Below, piece by piece: positions 50,794-60,256 of a stretch of 64,000 nucleotides of DNA. The notes under the pieces were generated by a model that did not search any database, was not told where the DNA came from, and saw only the letters and a program-made list of their open reading frames with translations. How positions within the stretch are numbered: position 1 is the stretch's first letter; the number at the start of each line of letters is the position of its first letter. The DNA is from Clostridiales bacterium. Its GTDB lineage: Bacteria > Bacillota > Clostridia > Oscillospirales > Oscillospiraceae. A program made the translations under genes and the position numbers. The stretch spans positions 1 to 64,000 of the forward strand of contig SFIY01000007.1 of NCBI GenBank assembly GCA_004555205.1, read 5' to 3'.

Positions 50794-52032
50794 ATGAACC
50801 AATTACGCGGTGCTTGCATTATCGGCCAGTCCGGCGGCCCTACTTCCGTCATCAATGCCAGTGCGCTGGGCGTGATCGAAACGGCGCTTAAATCGGATGC
50901 GATTACGCAGGTACTCGGTGCGGAACACGGCATTAAAGGCGTGCTGAACGACCGTCTGTTCGACATGGGATTGGAGGACCCTCAAGAGTTGGCGCTGCTG
51001 AAGTACACGCCCTCCTCTGCCCTGGGGTCCTGCCGTTATAAAATGGCCGGCCCCGAAGTGGACGACACCGATTACAAGCGTATTCTGGAGGTATTTAAAA
51101 AGCACGATGTCCGTTACTTTTTCTACAACGGCGGCAACGATTCCATGGACACCTGCAACAAGATCAGCAAATATATGCAGTCTGTCGGTTATGAGTGTCG
51201 GGTGATGGGTGTGCCCAAGGCCATAGACAACGACCTGTGGGGAACGGATCACTGCCCCGGATTCGCTTCGGCTGCCAAGTATATCGCCACATCCATGATG
51301 GAGATCTATCATGACGTACATGTCTATGACACCGGCATGATTGCCGTCGTGGAGATTATGGGGCGCCATGCCGGTTGGCTGGCCGGTGCGTCCGCTCTGG
51401 CTTCTGCCTACGGCGCAGGCCCTGATTTGATCTACCTGCCCGAGGTCGACTTCGATATGGAGCAGTTTATCGACGATGTGAAACGCGTTTATGAGCAGAC
51501 CGGTAACTGCATCGTAGCGGTTTCCGAGGGCATCCACTACAAGGACGGACGCTTTGTATCCGAGGCAAAGGTCGCAGCCAATGACGGATTCGGACACGCG
51601 CAGTTGGGTGGTCTGGCCGCCCTTCTGGCAGAGATTCTGAAAAGAGAGACCGGCGCAAAGGTACGCGGTATTGAGCTGAACCTGCTGCAGCGGTGCGGCG
51701 CACATCTGGCGTCCAAGACCGATATGGAGGAATCCTATTTGGCCGGCCGCGTGGCGGTGGAGAGTGCTGTCCACGGCATCAGTGATAAAATGATCGGCTT
51801 TGTTCGAGAAGTGGTGGGCGGACAATATTGCTGTCAAACCAAGCTTATCTCCCTAGCCGATGTGGCCAACACAGAGAAAAAGGTGCCCCGCAAGTGGATC
51901 AATGCCGCCGGGAACGGTGTCGAGCGTCCCTTTATAAACTATGTGCTGCCGCTGATTCAGGGCGAGCCGGATTTACCCAGGCAGGATTCTCTGCCCCGTT
52001 TCTGTCATTTGAAAAAAATCCTGGCAAAATAA
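50794..52032 (+). CDS. diphosphate-dependent 6-phosphofructokinase
   Basis: Glycolytic enzyme of 412 residues making fructose 1,6-bisphosphate. GQSGGPTSVINAS is the nucleotide/phosphate loop. GGNDSMDTCNKIS carries Asp where ATP enzymes have Gly (GGDGS), and VPKAIDNDL has the Lys that marks PPi use. EIMGRHAGWLA binds fructose-6-phosphate. PPi use makes the step reversible and saves ATP. AAGGAGG precedes ATG 50794. The aldolase gene follows after 36 bases in the same direction. Confidence 0.9.
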   Translation: MNQLRGACIIGQSGGPTSVINASALGVIETALKSDAITQVLGAEHGIKGVLNDRLFDMGLEDPQELALLKYTPSSALGSCRYKMAGPEVDDTDYKRILEVFKKHDVRYFFYNGGNDSMDTCNKISKYMQSVGYECRVMGVPKAIDNDLWGTDHCPGFASAAKYIATSMMEIYHDVHVYDTGMIAVVEIMGRHAGWLAGASALASAYGAGPDLIYLPEVDFDMEQFIDDVKRVYEQTGNCIVAVSEGIHYKDGRFVSEAKVAANDGFGHAQLGGLAALLAEILKRETGAKVRGIELNLLQRCGAHLASKTDMEESYLAGRVAVESAVHGISDKMIGFVREVVGGQYCCQTKLISLADVANTEKKVPRKWINAAGNGVERPFINYVLPLIQGEPDLPRQDSLPRFCHLKKILAK

Positions 52033-52068
52033 GGTGAAAATTATTTAATCATAAAAGGAGATGTCATT

Positions 52069-53007
52069 ATGCCTCTGGTTACTTCTAAGGAAATGTTTGA
52101 AAAAGCCTATCACGGCGGTTATGCCATCGGCGCATTCAATGTCAACAACATGGAAATCATTCAGGGCATTACCGAAGCCGCCGCGGACCTGAAAGCGCCC
52201 CTGATTTTGCAGGTATCCAAGGGCGCACGCGCTTATGCCAACCGCACCTACCTAAAGAAGCTGGTGGAAGCTGCTGTCATCGAAACCGGTCTGCCCATCG
52301 TGCTGCATCTGGATCACGGCGACAGCTTTGAGACCTGCCGCTCCTGTATAGAAGACGGCTTTACCTCCGTTATGATCGACGCTTCCTCCAAGCCTTTTGC
52401 CGAGAACATTGCCATTACCCGCCAGGTGGTGGAATATGCCCACGACCACGGTGTTGTGGTGGAAGCGGAGCTGGGCACCCTGGCCGGCATTGAGGATGAA
52501 GTTATGGTTTCTGCCGAGGCTTCCTCCTATACCCGTCCCGAGGAAGTGGAGGAGTTCGTCGCCAAGACCGGCTGTGATTCTCTGGCCATTGCTATCGGCA
52601 CCAGTCACGGCGCCTACAAGTTCAAGCCCGGCACCAAGCCTCAGCTTCGCTTCGATGTGCTGGAGGAGGTTTCCCGCCGTCTGCCCGGTTTTCCCATTGT
52701 GCTGCACGGTTCCTCCAGCGTACCTCAGGAGTTCGTGGAGAAGATCAATCGATACGGCGGCAGTATGCCCGGCGCCATCGGTGTGCCCGAGGATCAGCTG
52801 CGCCGCGCAGCCGCGCTTTCCGTTTGCAAGATCAACATTGACTCCGATTTGCGCCTGGCCATGACGGCCACCATTCGTCAGTACTTCGCCGAGCACCCTG
52901 CAGACTTCGATCCCCGTCAGTACCTGAAGCCTGCCCGCGCCGCCATCAAGGAGATGGTCGCCCACAAAATTGTGGATGTATTGGGCTGTGACGGCAAAGC
53001 CTTCTAA
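52069..53007 (+). CDS. fba: class II fructose-bisphosphate aldolase
   Basis: Zinc aldolase of 312 residues splitting fructose 1,6-bisphosphate. HLDHGDSFETC (about residue 82) holds the zinc His and catalytic Asp, and VVEAELGTLAGIEDEV and VLHGSSSVPQEF are typical. A tagatose-bisphosphate aldolase or related enzyme is the alternative, but its place behind the PFP gene fits glycolysis. AAGGAG precedes ATG 52069. Confidence 0.92.
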   Translation: MPLVTSKEMFEKAYHGGYAIGAFNVNNMEIIQGITEAAADLKAPLILQVSKGARAYANRTYLKKLVEAAVIETGLPIVLHLDHGDSFETCRSCIEDGFTSVMIDASSKPFAENIAITRQVVEYAHDHGVVVEAELGTLAGIEDEVMVSAEASSYTRPEEVEEFVAKTGCDSLAIAIGTSHGAYKFKPGTKPQLRFDVLEEVSRRLPGFPIVLHGSSSVPQEFVEKINRYGGSMPGAIGVPEDQLRRAAALSVCKINIDSDLRLAMTATIRQYFAEHPADFDPRQYLKPARAAIKEMVAHKIVDVLGCDGKAF

Positions 53008-53026
53008 CTGATACACAGCATAAAAG

Positions 53027-53072
53027 AAACCGCAGATTTCTGTAACATGGGAAACAGAAATCTGCGGTTTTC
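53027..53072 (+). terminator. terminator of the PFP-aldolase operon
   Basis: Seventeen-bp stem (53027-53043 / 53054-53070) with a ten-base loop and T-rich 3' side. Confidence 0.75.
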
Positions 53073-53118
53073 TGATAGAAAATAAACAGGGAGCTGTCGT
53101 TGGCCATGGGCCGCCGCG

Positions 53119-54057
53119 TCAACCCTTGGCAAACATAGCCGCACCGATCATGCCGGCGGTGTTGCCCAGCGTGCAGCAGGCAATGCGCGGATGTTTGGCC
53201 GTATAGGCGGCGCCGTATTCCTGCTGTGACACTTCCCTGCGCAGCGGCGCAAGCAGGTTTTCACCCTGATTGGCTACGCCGCCGGACAGCGCCACCACCT
53301 CCGGGAAAAAGATGTTGACGATGTTGGCAATGCCGATGGAGAGATAGCGGATATACTGCCTGACCACTGCATCACCCACCGGATCGCCGGCTTGCTGCGC
53401 GGCAAAAGCCGTGCGGCCGTCCACACCGCCAAGCTCTGCGGCGATTTGGTGCATGGCGCTTTCGGGATGTGCCGACATGGCCTCGTCGGTCATACGAATG
53501 AGCGCCGTGGCCGAGGCGTAAGCTTCAAAGCAGCCTTTACGTCCACAGGCGCAAGGCACACCGTCAGCTACGATTACCATGTGGCCCAGCTCGCTTGCCG
53601 CGCCGGTATAGCCGGTCAGCAGCTTGCCGCCGATGACCACGCCGCCGCCCACACCGGTACCAAGCGGGACCACCACGGCGCTCTCCGCGCCCTTGGCAGC
53701 ACCCGCCACTACCTCCGCCAAAGCGGCGGCGTTGGCGTCGTTGACCAGGCGCACGGAGAAACCGGTCAATTTCTTCAAAGCACTGCGCACATCGTAATTG
53801 ATCCAGCCCAGATTACAGGCATAGACCACCGTGCCGCATTTGTCATCCACCGTACCGGGGCAGCCTAAGCCGACGCCGGCAATATCTTCCCCTTTTGCCA
53901 GGTCACGGATCATGTCGGCAATCGTCGCTGTCACCGTCTCTACGCCTTGCTCTGCGTGAGTGGGCCAGGCACTCTGTCGGATGATTTCGCCCTGTTCATT
54001 GACTACAGCACCCTTGATGTTGGTGCCGCCCAGATCAATGCCGATATAGGTTTTCAT
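53119..54057 (-). CDS. glcK: ROK-family glucokinase
   Basis: Sugar kinase of 312 residues. DLGGTNIKG is the phosphate loop, and CACGRKGCFEAYASATAL holds the ROK zinc motif CxCGxxGCxE (about residue 165). There is no DNA-binding domain, so it is a kinase rather than a repressor. It should phosphorylate the glucose released by GH13 and the maltose phosphorylase. ATG 54057 lies two bases after the msmK stop; ATG 54066, overlapping it, is also possible. The two genes form an operon. Confidence 0.9.
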   Translation of the reverse strand: MKTYIGIDLGGTNIKGAVVNEQGEIIRQSAWPTHAEQGVETVTATIADMIRDLAKGEDIAGVGLGCPGTVDDKCGTVVYACNLGWINYDVRSALKKLTGFSVRLVNDANAAALAEVVAGAAKGAESAVVVPLGTGVGGGVVIGGKLLTGYTGAASELGHMVIVADGVPCACGRKGCFEAYASATALIRMTDEAMSAHPESAMHQIAAELGGVDGRTAFAAQQAGDPVGDAVVRQYIRYLSIGIANIVNIFFPEVVALSGGVANQGENLLAPLRREVSQQEYGAAYTAKHPRIACCTLGNTAGMIGAAMFAKG

Positions 54058-54059
54058 TG

Positions 54060-55226
54060 TTACCATTCCAGATTCTTTTCCGTTTCCCTGCTAAACACAT
54101 GGGCCACATTGCCGCCAAAGGTCAGGTTGACCTCACTGCCCATGGGGAAGTGTGCCGCGTCACCGTTGGTGGGGACGATCACGATCACATCCTTGCCCTC
54201 TGCACTTACATGCAGGTGGACGCTGGAACCCATCAGCTCGCTGACGTCGACCTTCCCCTTAATGCCGTCAGCACACAGCATCAGGTGATCGGGGCGAACG
54301 CCCAAGGTAACATCCTGCGGCTCTACCTGATTGGTGTTCAGGCGAGCCTGCTTGTCCTCGCTCAGCTCCACGCTGATGCCGCCCACTTCCACGGCGTACT
54401 TATCGCCGTTCTTTACGAGCTTGGCATCAAACAGATTCATCTGCGGCGTGCCGATAAAGCCGGCCACAAACAGATTGGCAGGATGATCGAACACCTCCTG
54501 GGGCGTGCCGATCTGCTGGATAAAGCCGTCACGCATAATGACGATGCGGTCGCCCAGCGTCATAGCCTCGGTCTGATCGTGGGTCACATAGACGAAAGTG
54601 GTATCAATGCGCTGGCGCAGCTTGATGATCTCGGCGCGCATCTGGTTACGCAGCTTGGCGTCCAGATTAGACAGGGGTTCGTCCATCAAAAACACGGCAG
54701 GGTCACGGACGATAGCGCGTCCGATAGCCACACGCTGGCGCTGACCGCCGGACAGTGCCTTGGGCTTGCGGTCAAGATATTCGGTAATGTCCAGGATCTC
54801 AGCCGCCTCGCGCACCTTCCGGTCGATGACATCCTTCGGTGTTTTCTTCAGCTTCAGGGAGAAAGCCATGTTTTCATACACCGTCATGTGGGGATAGAGC
54901 GCGTAGTTCTGGAAGACCATGGCGATGTCGCGATCCTTCGGCTCCACATCGTTCATCAGCTTATCACCAATCCACAGCTCGCCGCCGGAGATTTCCTCCA
55001 AACCTGCAATCATACGCAGGGTGGTAGATTTGCCGCAGCCGGAGGGGCCGACCAGGACAACAAATTCCTTGTCCGCGATCTCCAGATTGAACTCCTGTAC
55101 GGCCACGACGCCTTCGTCCGTGATCTGCAGGTTGGTCTTCTTGACCTCTTCGCCCTTCTTGGGTTTCTTTTTCTTCTCGGTGTTAGGGTAGACTTTCTTC
55201 AGGTTCTTCAGCAATACTTTTGCCAT
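54060..55226 (-). CDS. msmK: multi-sugar ABC transporter ATPase (MsmK/UgpC/MalK type)
   Basis: ATPase of 388 residues serving CUT1 sugar importers: Walker [11 protein letters not shown]-loop [11 protein letters not shown], signature LSGGQRQR, Walker [12 protein letters not shown], then the C-terminal regulatory OB domain. A Lys-rich insert (about residues 15-40, [14 protein letters not shown]) sits before the Walker A, as in some Clostridia homologues. ATG 55226 ([12 protein letters not shown]) matches the family start, though its ribosome site is weak. It is the likely ATPase for MalEFG, which has none in its own operon. Confidence 0.92.
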   Translation of the reverse strand: MAKVLLKNLKKVYPNTEKKKKPKKGEEVKKTNLQITDEGVVAVQEFNLEIADKEFVVLVGPSGCGKSTTLRMIAGLEEISGGELWIGDKLMNDVEPKDRDIAMVFQNYALYPHMTVYENMAFSLKLKKTPKDVIDRKVREAAEILDITEYLDRKPKALSGGQRQRVAIGRAIVRDPAVFLMDEPLSNLDAKLRNQMRAEIIKLRQRIDTTFVYVTHDQTEAMTLGDRIVIMRDGFIQQIGTPQEVFDHPANLFVAGFIGTPQMNLFDAKLVKNGDKYAVEVGGISVELSEDKQARLNTNQVEPQDVTLGVRPDHLMLCADGIKGKVDVSELMGSSVHLHVSAEGKDVIVIVPTNGDAAHFPMGSEVNLTFGGNVAHVFSRETEKNLEW

Positions 55227-55259
55227 TGTTTCTTGACTGTAACTGCTCTGCCTCCGCAA

Positions 55260-55757
55260 GGAGCAGCCTCACGACCACCACGTTGGGTGCATCGCCTTAC
55301 GACAGGTCTCCACACTGCCGCACCGCCAGTCACAGCGGGTGTTATTCCTCCTTTTTTTGACCGTTAGCTGCCAATAAGTGGAGTGGCAGCTACCGGCGGG
55401 AATAGGTGGCTTTTTATCGCCATATGAACTTCTGTGATAAATCGCCTCCTTACTTGCCATTTTACCTCATATCATAGGGAATGGCAAGTAAAAGTTTGGA
55501 ACATTCGGTATGTAACGGTAAATTTTATCCCTTACGCCGCAAAGACCCGTTTCACATCGCTATACGCTCATTAAACGGCAAAATAACGGGTATGCGCATA
55601 TTAAGCATTGGCTCTGATGGGTGCGGCTGTTTTTATGAAACCGGCCAAAATACACAGCTTTGCTTCTTTATGGGAAATGCGGTATAAAAAAGATGGAAGT
55701 GTTGCTTTTTGTTTTTCCGGCGCAGAAGGAGAAGCGGAGCGCCCAAAGGGCAAATGC
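55260..55757. other. leader and intergenic region upstream of msmK
   Basis: Holds the short frame at 55269-55460 and two inverted repeats: TAGCTGCCA / TGGCAGCTA (55365-55373 / 55384-55392) and ACTTGCCATT / AATGGCAAGT (about 55453-55490). The stretch 55500-55757 has no supported gene. Confidence 0.4.
55269..55460 (-). CDS. possible leader peptide or small protein upstream of msmK
   Basis: Sixty-three residues, unusually rich in Trp and Cys (TRCDWRCGS, ending KAMHPTWWS). GAGGT lies four bases before ATG 55460, and the stop is 42 bases before the msmK start. A hairpin lies inside it. I do not recognise the protein; translation is plausible but unproven. Confidence 0.3.
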   Translation of the reverse strand: MASKEAIYHRSSYGDKKPPIPAGSCHSTYWQLTVKKRRNNTRCDWRCGSVETCRKAMHPTWWS

Positions 55758-56636
55758 TCATACCGTCCGCCAGATCAGACGGTTATCCTCAAACGCACAC
55801 GCCAAGCGACCCGTGTCCTTCAGCCAGGCGGTGTAGGAACGCACGGTGCTGCCGATAAGCACATATTGCTCGTGGTTCATCGTCAGATCGTAGTCGATGA
55901 ACAGTTGACGCAGCAGCTCCTCCGGTGTTTTCCCCTCGCGGCAGATGTGGCAGATGCGGTCGGCCACAGCCCACACCTTGTCACGGTTGCGCTGCGCCAG
56001 AGGGGCAATATTCGCCACGGCATCGGCGTGGGACGGCACAAACATCTTGGCCTCCATGCCTGCCACCTGCTCCAGCGTTGCCAGATAGCCTGCCACATCA
56101 TAGAGGAAGGAAATCTGGTATTTTGCCAGCGCCGCGTCGCTTGACAGGCAGTCGGCAATAAAGGCCGTGCCGTCGGGCAGACGGAAGCCCACCATGTCAA
56201 AAAAATGGCCGGGCAGGGGCAGAATCTCCACCTCCTCGGGGAAATCCCCGTCGGTAAAGGGCGTCACCTCACAGGGCTGCGCCATGAGAAATTTATGACG
56301 CAGCTCCTTGAACGGATAGCCGCCGTATAAAAAAGAGGGCTCCAGCACCGGATGGGCGGTAATCGCCCCCTCAATGCCGCCGGAAAACACTTTGCAGCCA
56401 TACTGCTTTTGCAGATACGCGCAGCCGCCCACATGGTCGGCGTTGGAATGGGTCACCAGAATGCCGCGGCAAGTCCAGCCCTGCTCCTCCAACACCTTGC
56501 GGCAGCGGCGGCCGGCATCCTTATCGCTGCCGCTGTCGATGAGATAGACCTCGGTATCGCTTGGGCGGTAAATGCCGATTTTGGCGGGACTTTGGATGTA
56601 ATAGCTCTTCTCCCCCACCTGTACCAGTTCATACAT
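55758..56636 (-). CDS. metallo-beta-lactamase fold hydrolase
   Basis: Hydrolase of 292 residues with the MBL fold. The metal motif reads THSNADHVGG, that is HxNxDH in place of HxHxDH; later ligands are present in LPGHFFDMVGF, FIADCLS and PSHADAV. The Asn could weaken the first metal site or reflect a subfamily variant. The C-terminal about 70 residues are helical, probably an added winged-helix-like domain. It stands alone between msmK and ftsK; the substrate is unknown. Confidence 0.85.
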   Translation of the reverse strand: MYELVQVGEKSYYIQSPAKIGIYRPSDTEVYLIDSGSDKDAGRRCRKVLEEQGWTCRGILVTHSNADHVGGCAYLQKQYGCKVFSGGIEGAITAHPVLEPSFLYGGYPFKELRHKFLMAQPCEVTPFTDGDFPEEVEILPLPGHFFDMVGFRLPDGTAFIADCLSSDAALAKYQISFLYDVAGYLATLEQVAGMEAKMFVPSHADAVANIAPLAQRNRDKVWAVADRICHICREGKTPEELLRQLFIDYDLTMNHEQYVLIGSTVRSYTAWLKDTGRLACAFEDNRLIWRTV

Positions 56637-56704
56637 AGGACCACACCTGCTTTCTTTCGATTTTCTTTAATGTAGCATACGGCGCCGGCATCGTCAACGA
56701 AAAA

Positions 56705-56736
56705 CAGCAAAAGCACCGCCAAGGCGGTGCTTTTGT
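56705..56736 (-). terminator. terminator of ftsK
   Basis: Stem AAAAGCACCGCC / GGCGGTGCTTTT, continuing GCTGTTTTTC on the minus strand, six bases past the ftsK stop. Confidence 0.8.
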
Positions 56737-56740
56737 CATT

Positions 56741-59224
56741 TTATTCCAGTGCGTCGTGACTGTCAAACAGATCCGAAATGCTGCCGCTGCGGTCAAAGGC
56801 CGCCTCCGGTGCGGCATTGGCCATTTGCAGCTCCTGCCATTTGGCCCGGTCGATCAGCACCTGGCGCGGTTTTGAGCCTTCAAACGGGCCCACAATGCCC
56901 CGTTCTTCCATCTGGTCCACCAAACGCGCCGCGCGGGAGTAGCCCAGCTTCAAACGGCGCTGCAGCATGGACACGGAAGCCTGTCCCGTTTCCAAAATGA
57001 CCTCCACCGCGGCAGGCAGCAGCTCGTCGCCGTCATCCTTGGCCTCGCCGGAGGCGGCCTGCTTGCTGCTTCCCTTATCGTCCTTTCGCATCACTTCTTC
57101 AATCTTCTGCATCACATCGTCGGAGTAATCCGCCTCGCCGGTCTCCTTGACGAACTTCACCACGCGCTCGATCTCCTCGGGTGTAATGAAGCAGCCCTGT
57201 ACGCGGGTGGGCTTGCCGCTGCCCAGGGGGAAGTAGAGCATATCGCCCTTACCCACCAGCTTTTCAGCGCCCGGCGTGTCCAGAATGATGCGCGATTCCA
57301 AGGAGGAAGCCACCGCAAAGGCAATACGGCTGGGGATATTGGCTTTCATCAGGCCCGTAATCACATCGGCGGAGGGCCGCTGCGTGGCGATGACAAGATG
57401 CATACCGGCGGCGCGGCCCATCTGCGCCACGCGGCAGATGGAGTCCTCCACCTCTTTGGCCGCTACCAGCATCAGGTCTGCCAGCTCATCGATGACCACC
57501 ACCACGGTGGGCAGCTTCTTCACTTCTTCATCGGTTTCGCTCAAAGCATTGTAGCCCGCCAGATCCTTTACGCCCTTTTCGGAAAACGCCTTATAGCGCT
57601 TCATCATCTCAAATACGGCCCACTGCAGCGCACCGGCCGCCTTCTTCGGGTCGGTGACCACAGGGATCAGCAGATGCGGAATGCCGTTATAGGGCGCCAA
57701 TTCCACCATCTTGGGGTCCACCATAATAAAGCGCACCTCATCGGGGGTGGACTTATAGAGCATACTGACGATCAGCGAGTTGGTGCACACCGACTTACCG
57801 CTGCCGGTCGTACCGGCAATCAGCACATGGGGCAGCTTGGCAATATCGCCCACAATGCAGCTTCCGCCAATGTCCTTACCCACGGCAAACGCCACATGGG
57901 AGCGATGCTCGGCGAAAGTGCGTGACTCAACCACATCACGGATACGCACGGTCGTTACCGCCCGGTTGGGCACCTCGATTCCCACCACGGCGATCTTGTC
58001 GGGAACAGGCGCAATACGCACGCCGCTGGCGCCCAGCGCCAGGGCAATATCATCTGCCAGATTGGTGACCTTGCTCAGCTTCACACCCTGGTCCAGCGTG
58101 AACTCATAGCGGGTCACACTGGGGCCGTGTACCACCTCACCGGCCCTGGCGTCCACGCCAAAGGAGTGCAGTGTCTCTGCCAGACGGCGGGAATTGTTGC
58201 GCAGCTCGGCGCCCACCTCCGTGTAGTTGTTGGTCCTGTTCTCGTCCAACAGCGTAATGGGCGGATAGTGATAGATTTCCTCCGGCTCGTTAAGCTCCTC
58301 CTCGATCTCACGGCTGACTTCCTCGGCAGCGGATTGTACCTCCTCCTGCGTCAGCTCCATGCTCTTGCTGCGCGGCGGCGCGGCGTCTTCGGCAGCGGAC
58401 GACGCCACCACTTCCGCAGGGGTTTTGATATCGGCACTCCTGCGGGCGAAAAAGCCTTTCCTTTCCGGCTGTAAGGCCCCCGCCTCTTCCGAAGGCGTTT
58501 CCTCTTTGGCATCCATCGGCGCTGCGGCGGACTCCGCGTCCAGCGGAATATCAATGGCATTGCGGCGGCGTTTAGGCTCCACCTGAATGGTCAGCGGTTT
58601 ATCGGGCGGCGGCAGTTCCTCCTCTTCCTCTGCGTAGGGATCGTAGGCTCTGCTCTCCCGCACCTTTTCCACCACCCGCTGCGGCGTGGTTCGGGCCATG
58701 ACAAAAATGCCCGCCAACAGTAAAATGAGCAGCAAGATGGCAGTAACCACACCGCTCAGTGCCACGGTGCCCAGTTCGGCCAAGCCGCCGGAGAGCACAC
58801 CGCCGCAGGCCAGGAGCTTACCGTCCGTCCACAGTGCCGACACCATGGCCGTTCCCACTTCGTATTCGCGTCCGCAAAGCAGCAGATGCAGCAAACTGCC
58901 CACCAGCACCGGCAGGAGCAGCGTACAGACGGTGCGCCATATCACAGGGCGGTCTTTGTGGCCGATCAGGTTCACACCTGCAATAATCAGGAGCAGGCCT
59001 GTGACCCAATAGCCGTAGCCCACAAGGCCCTTGACAAGCTGTGCCAAAAGTGTGAGGAGCGTGGCCTCCACGCCGAAATATGTAACCACCACACACAGTG
59101 CCAGGAAAAGGCATACCAAACCACCCACTACCCGTGCCACCGGATGGTGGGGCTTGGGTGCAGGCTGTTTGCTGCGGGAGGCAGCTTGCTTCGGTTTTGT
59201 ATTTTTCTTTCGTGCAGCGGACAT
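56741..59224 (-). CDS. ftsK: DNA translocase FtsK/SpoIIIE
   Basis: Septal DNA pump of 827 residues. Four membrane helices in about 30-185, an acidic and variable linker (about 190-340), then the motor: FELDQGV-type alpha domain (YEFTLDQGVKLSKVTNLADDIALAL), Walker A IAGTTGSGKSV, Walker B VVVIDELADLM, and a C-terminal winged-helix gamma domain (SVSMLQRRLKLGYSRAARLVDQMEERGIVGP) that reads orienting sequences. In a spore former it probably moves the chromosome into the forespore. Confidence 0.94.
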   Translation of the reverse strand: MSAARKKNTKPKQAASRSKQPAPKPHHPVARVVGGLVCLFLALCVVVTYFGVEATLLTLLAQLVKGLVGYGYWVTGLLLIIAGVNLIGHKDRPVIWRTVCTLLLPVLVGSLLHLLLCGREYEVGTAMVSALWTDGKLLACGGVLSGGLAELGTVALSGVVTAILLLILLLAGIFVMARTTPQRVVEKVRESRAYDPYAEEEEELPPPDKPLTIQVEPKRRRNAIDIPLDAESAAAPMDAKEETPSEEAGALQPERKGFFARRSADIKTPAEVVASSAAEDAAPPRSKSMELTQEEVQSAAEEVSREIEEELNEPEEIYHYPPITLLDENRTNNYTEVGAELRNNSRRLAETLHSFGVDARAGEVVHGPSVTRYEFTLDQGVKLSKVTNLADDIALALGASGVRIAPVPDKIAVVGIEVPNRAVTTVRIRDVVESRTFAEHRSHVAFAVGKDIGGSCIVGDIAKLPHVLIAGTTGSGKSVCTNSLIVSMLYKSTPDEVRFIMVDPKMVELAPYNGIPHLLIPVVTDPKKAAGALQWAVFEMMKRYKAFSEKGVKDLAGYNALSETDEEVKKLPTVVVVIDELADLMLVAAKEVEDSICRVAQMGRAAGMHLVIATQRPSADVITGLMKANIPSRIAFAVASSLESRIILDTPGAEKLVGKGDMLYFPLGSGKPTRVQGCFITPEEIERVVKFVKETGEADYSDDVMQKIEEVMRKDDKGSSKQAASGEAKDDGDELLPAAVEVILETGQASVSMLQRRLKLGYSRAARLVDQMEERGIVGPFEGSKPRQVLIDRAKWQELQMANAAPEAAFDRSGSISDLFDSHDALE

Positions 59225-59239
59225 AGAAAATCCTCTCTT

Positions 59240-60070
59240 TTACTTCATGATAATATTGAGTACCAGCGTCAGCAGACCGACTGCCCAGCAATAGTAGGCA
59301 AACGCGCCGAATCTGCCCTTATCGGCGATCATCCTCAGCAGGCGGATGCACAGATAGCCCACCACGGCGGCGGTCACTACGCCCACCAGATACACCGGCA
59401 CCTCGCTCCATACAATACCTGCCTCAGCGGCGTCCTTCAGGCTCAGAATATTGGCGCCCAGCACCGCAGGAATGGACAGCAGGAAGGAAAAGCGGACAGC
59501 GAACCTGCGCTCAAAGCCGGTGAAACAGCCGGCAGAGATGGTCATGCCGGAGCGGGAAATGCCGGGCATGGTGGCAATCGCCTGTCCGGCGCCTACAATC
59601 AGCACATCCAGCCAGGTGGCATTGCGCTCGGTCTTGCGGCCCTTGCGCATCATATCACTGGCAAACAGCAAAAAGCCCGTCACGATCAGCGCTGCGCCGA
59701 TAAATATCATGTTGTCGCTCAGACCCTGCACCTTATCCTTGATCGGCAGCACCGCAAACAGCGGCAGCGTACCCAGAATAATCAGCAGGATCAGGCGGCG
59801 GGCCGGCGGAACAGGCGTAGGCGTGGAATGATGCACCAGATCACCGATGCCGCAGAAAAATTCCACCACCATGTCCTTAATATCCTGCCAGTAGGCCACG
59901 AATACCGCCAGCAGCGTGCCCAAGTGCAGCAGCACGTCAAAAAACGCCGGAATCTCTGCCTGCAGGTTCAGCAGGTTCTGCGCAATGGCCAGATGGCCGG
60001 AGCTGGAAATGGGCAAAAACTCTGCCACACCTTGAATCAGTCCCAAAAGGAACGATGTAAAAACCGTCAT
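59240..60070 (-). CDS. uppP: undecaprenyl-diphosphatase UppP (BacA)
   Basis: Membrane phosphatase of 276 residues that recycles undecaprenyl pyrophosphate and gives bacitracin resistance. GLIQGVAEFLPISSSGHLAI (about residue 10) and MPGISRSGMTISAGCFTG (about residue 163) are the two BacA signatures. GAGGAG precedes ATG 60070. It is 15 bases upstream of the ftsK start. Confidence 0.94.
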   Translation of the reverse strand: MTVFTSFLLGLIQGVAEFLPISSSGHLAIAQNLLNLQAEIPAFFDVLLHLGTLLAVFVAYWQDIKDMVVEFFCGIGDLVHHSTPTPVPPARRLILLIILGTLPLFAVLPIKDKVQGLSDNMIFIGAALIVTGFLLFASDMMRKGRKTERNATWLDVLIVGAGQAIATMPGISRSGMTISAGCFTGFERRFAVRFSFLLSIPAVLGANILSLKDAAEAGIVWSEVPVYLVGVVTAAVVGYLCIRLLRMIADKGRFGAFAYYCWAVGLLTLVLNIIMK

Positions 60071-60221
60071 ATTACGGAATCTCCTCTCTATTTATATTAC
60101 ATTTTGTAGAATTTCGTCAAAAAATTGCGAATCGTATTCTTATTCTCGTTCCGTTAATAATGTATTATATCATAACTTTGCAAGAATTACCACCCTTAAC
60201 CGCCAATGATTTTCCGAAACG

Positions 60222-60252
60222 GCAAAACGGCAGGTCGAGCCTGCCGTTTTGC
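60222..60252 (-). terminator. terminator of rnc
   Basis: Thirteen-bp stem GCAAAACGGCAGG / CCTGCCGTTTTGC with a five-base loop; the T-run is part of the stem. It directly abuts the rnc stop. Confidence 0.6.
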
Positions 60253-60256
60253 TGTG

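Noticed and set aside
55260..55460. Known riboswitch or T-box upstream of msmK
   Set aside because: No T-box AGGGTGG motif or recognisable aptamer core; only simple inverted repeats are visible.
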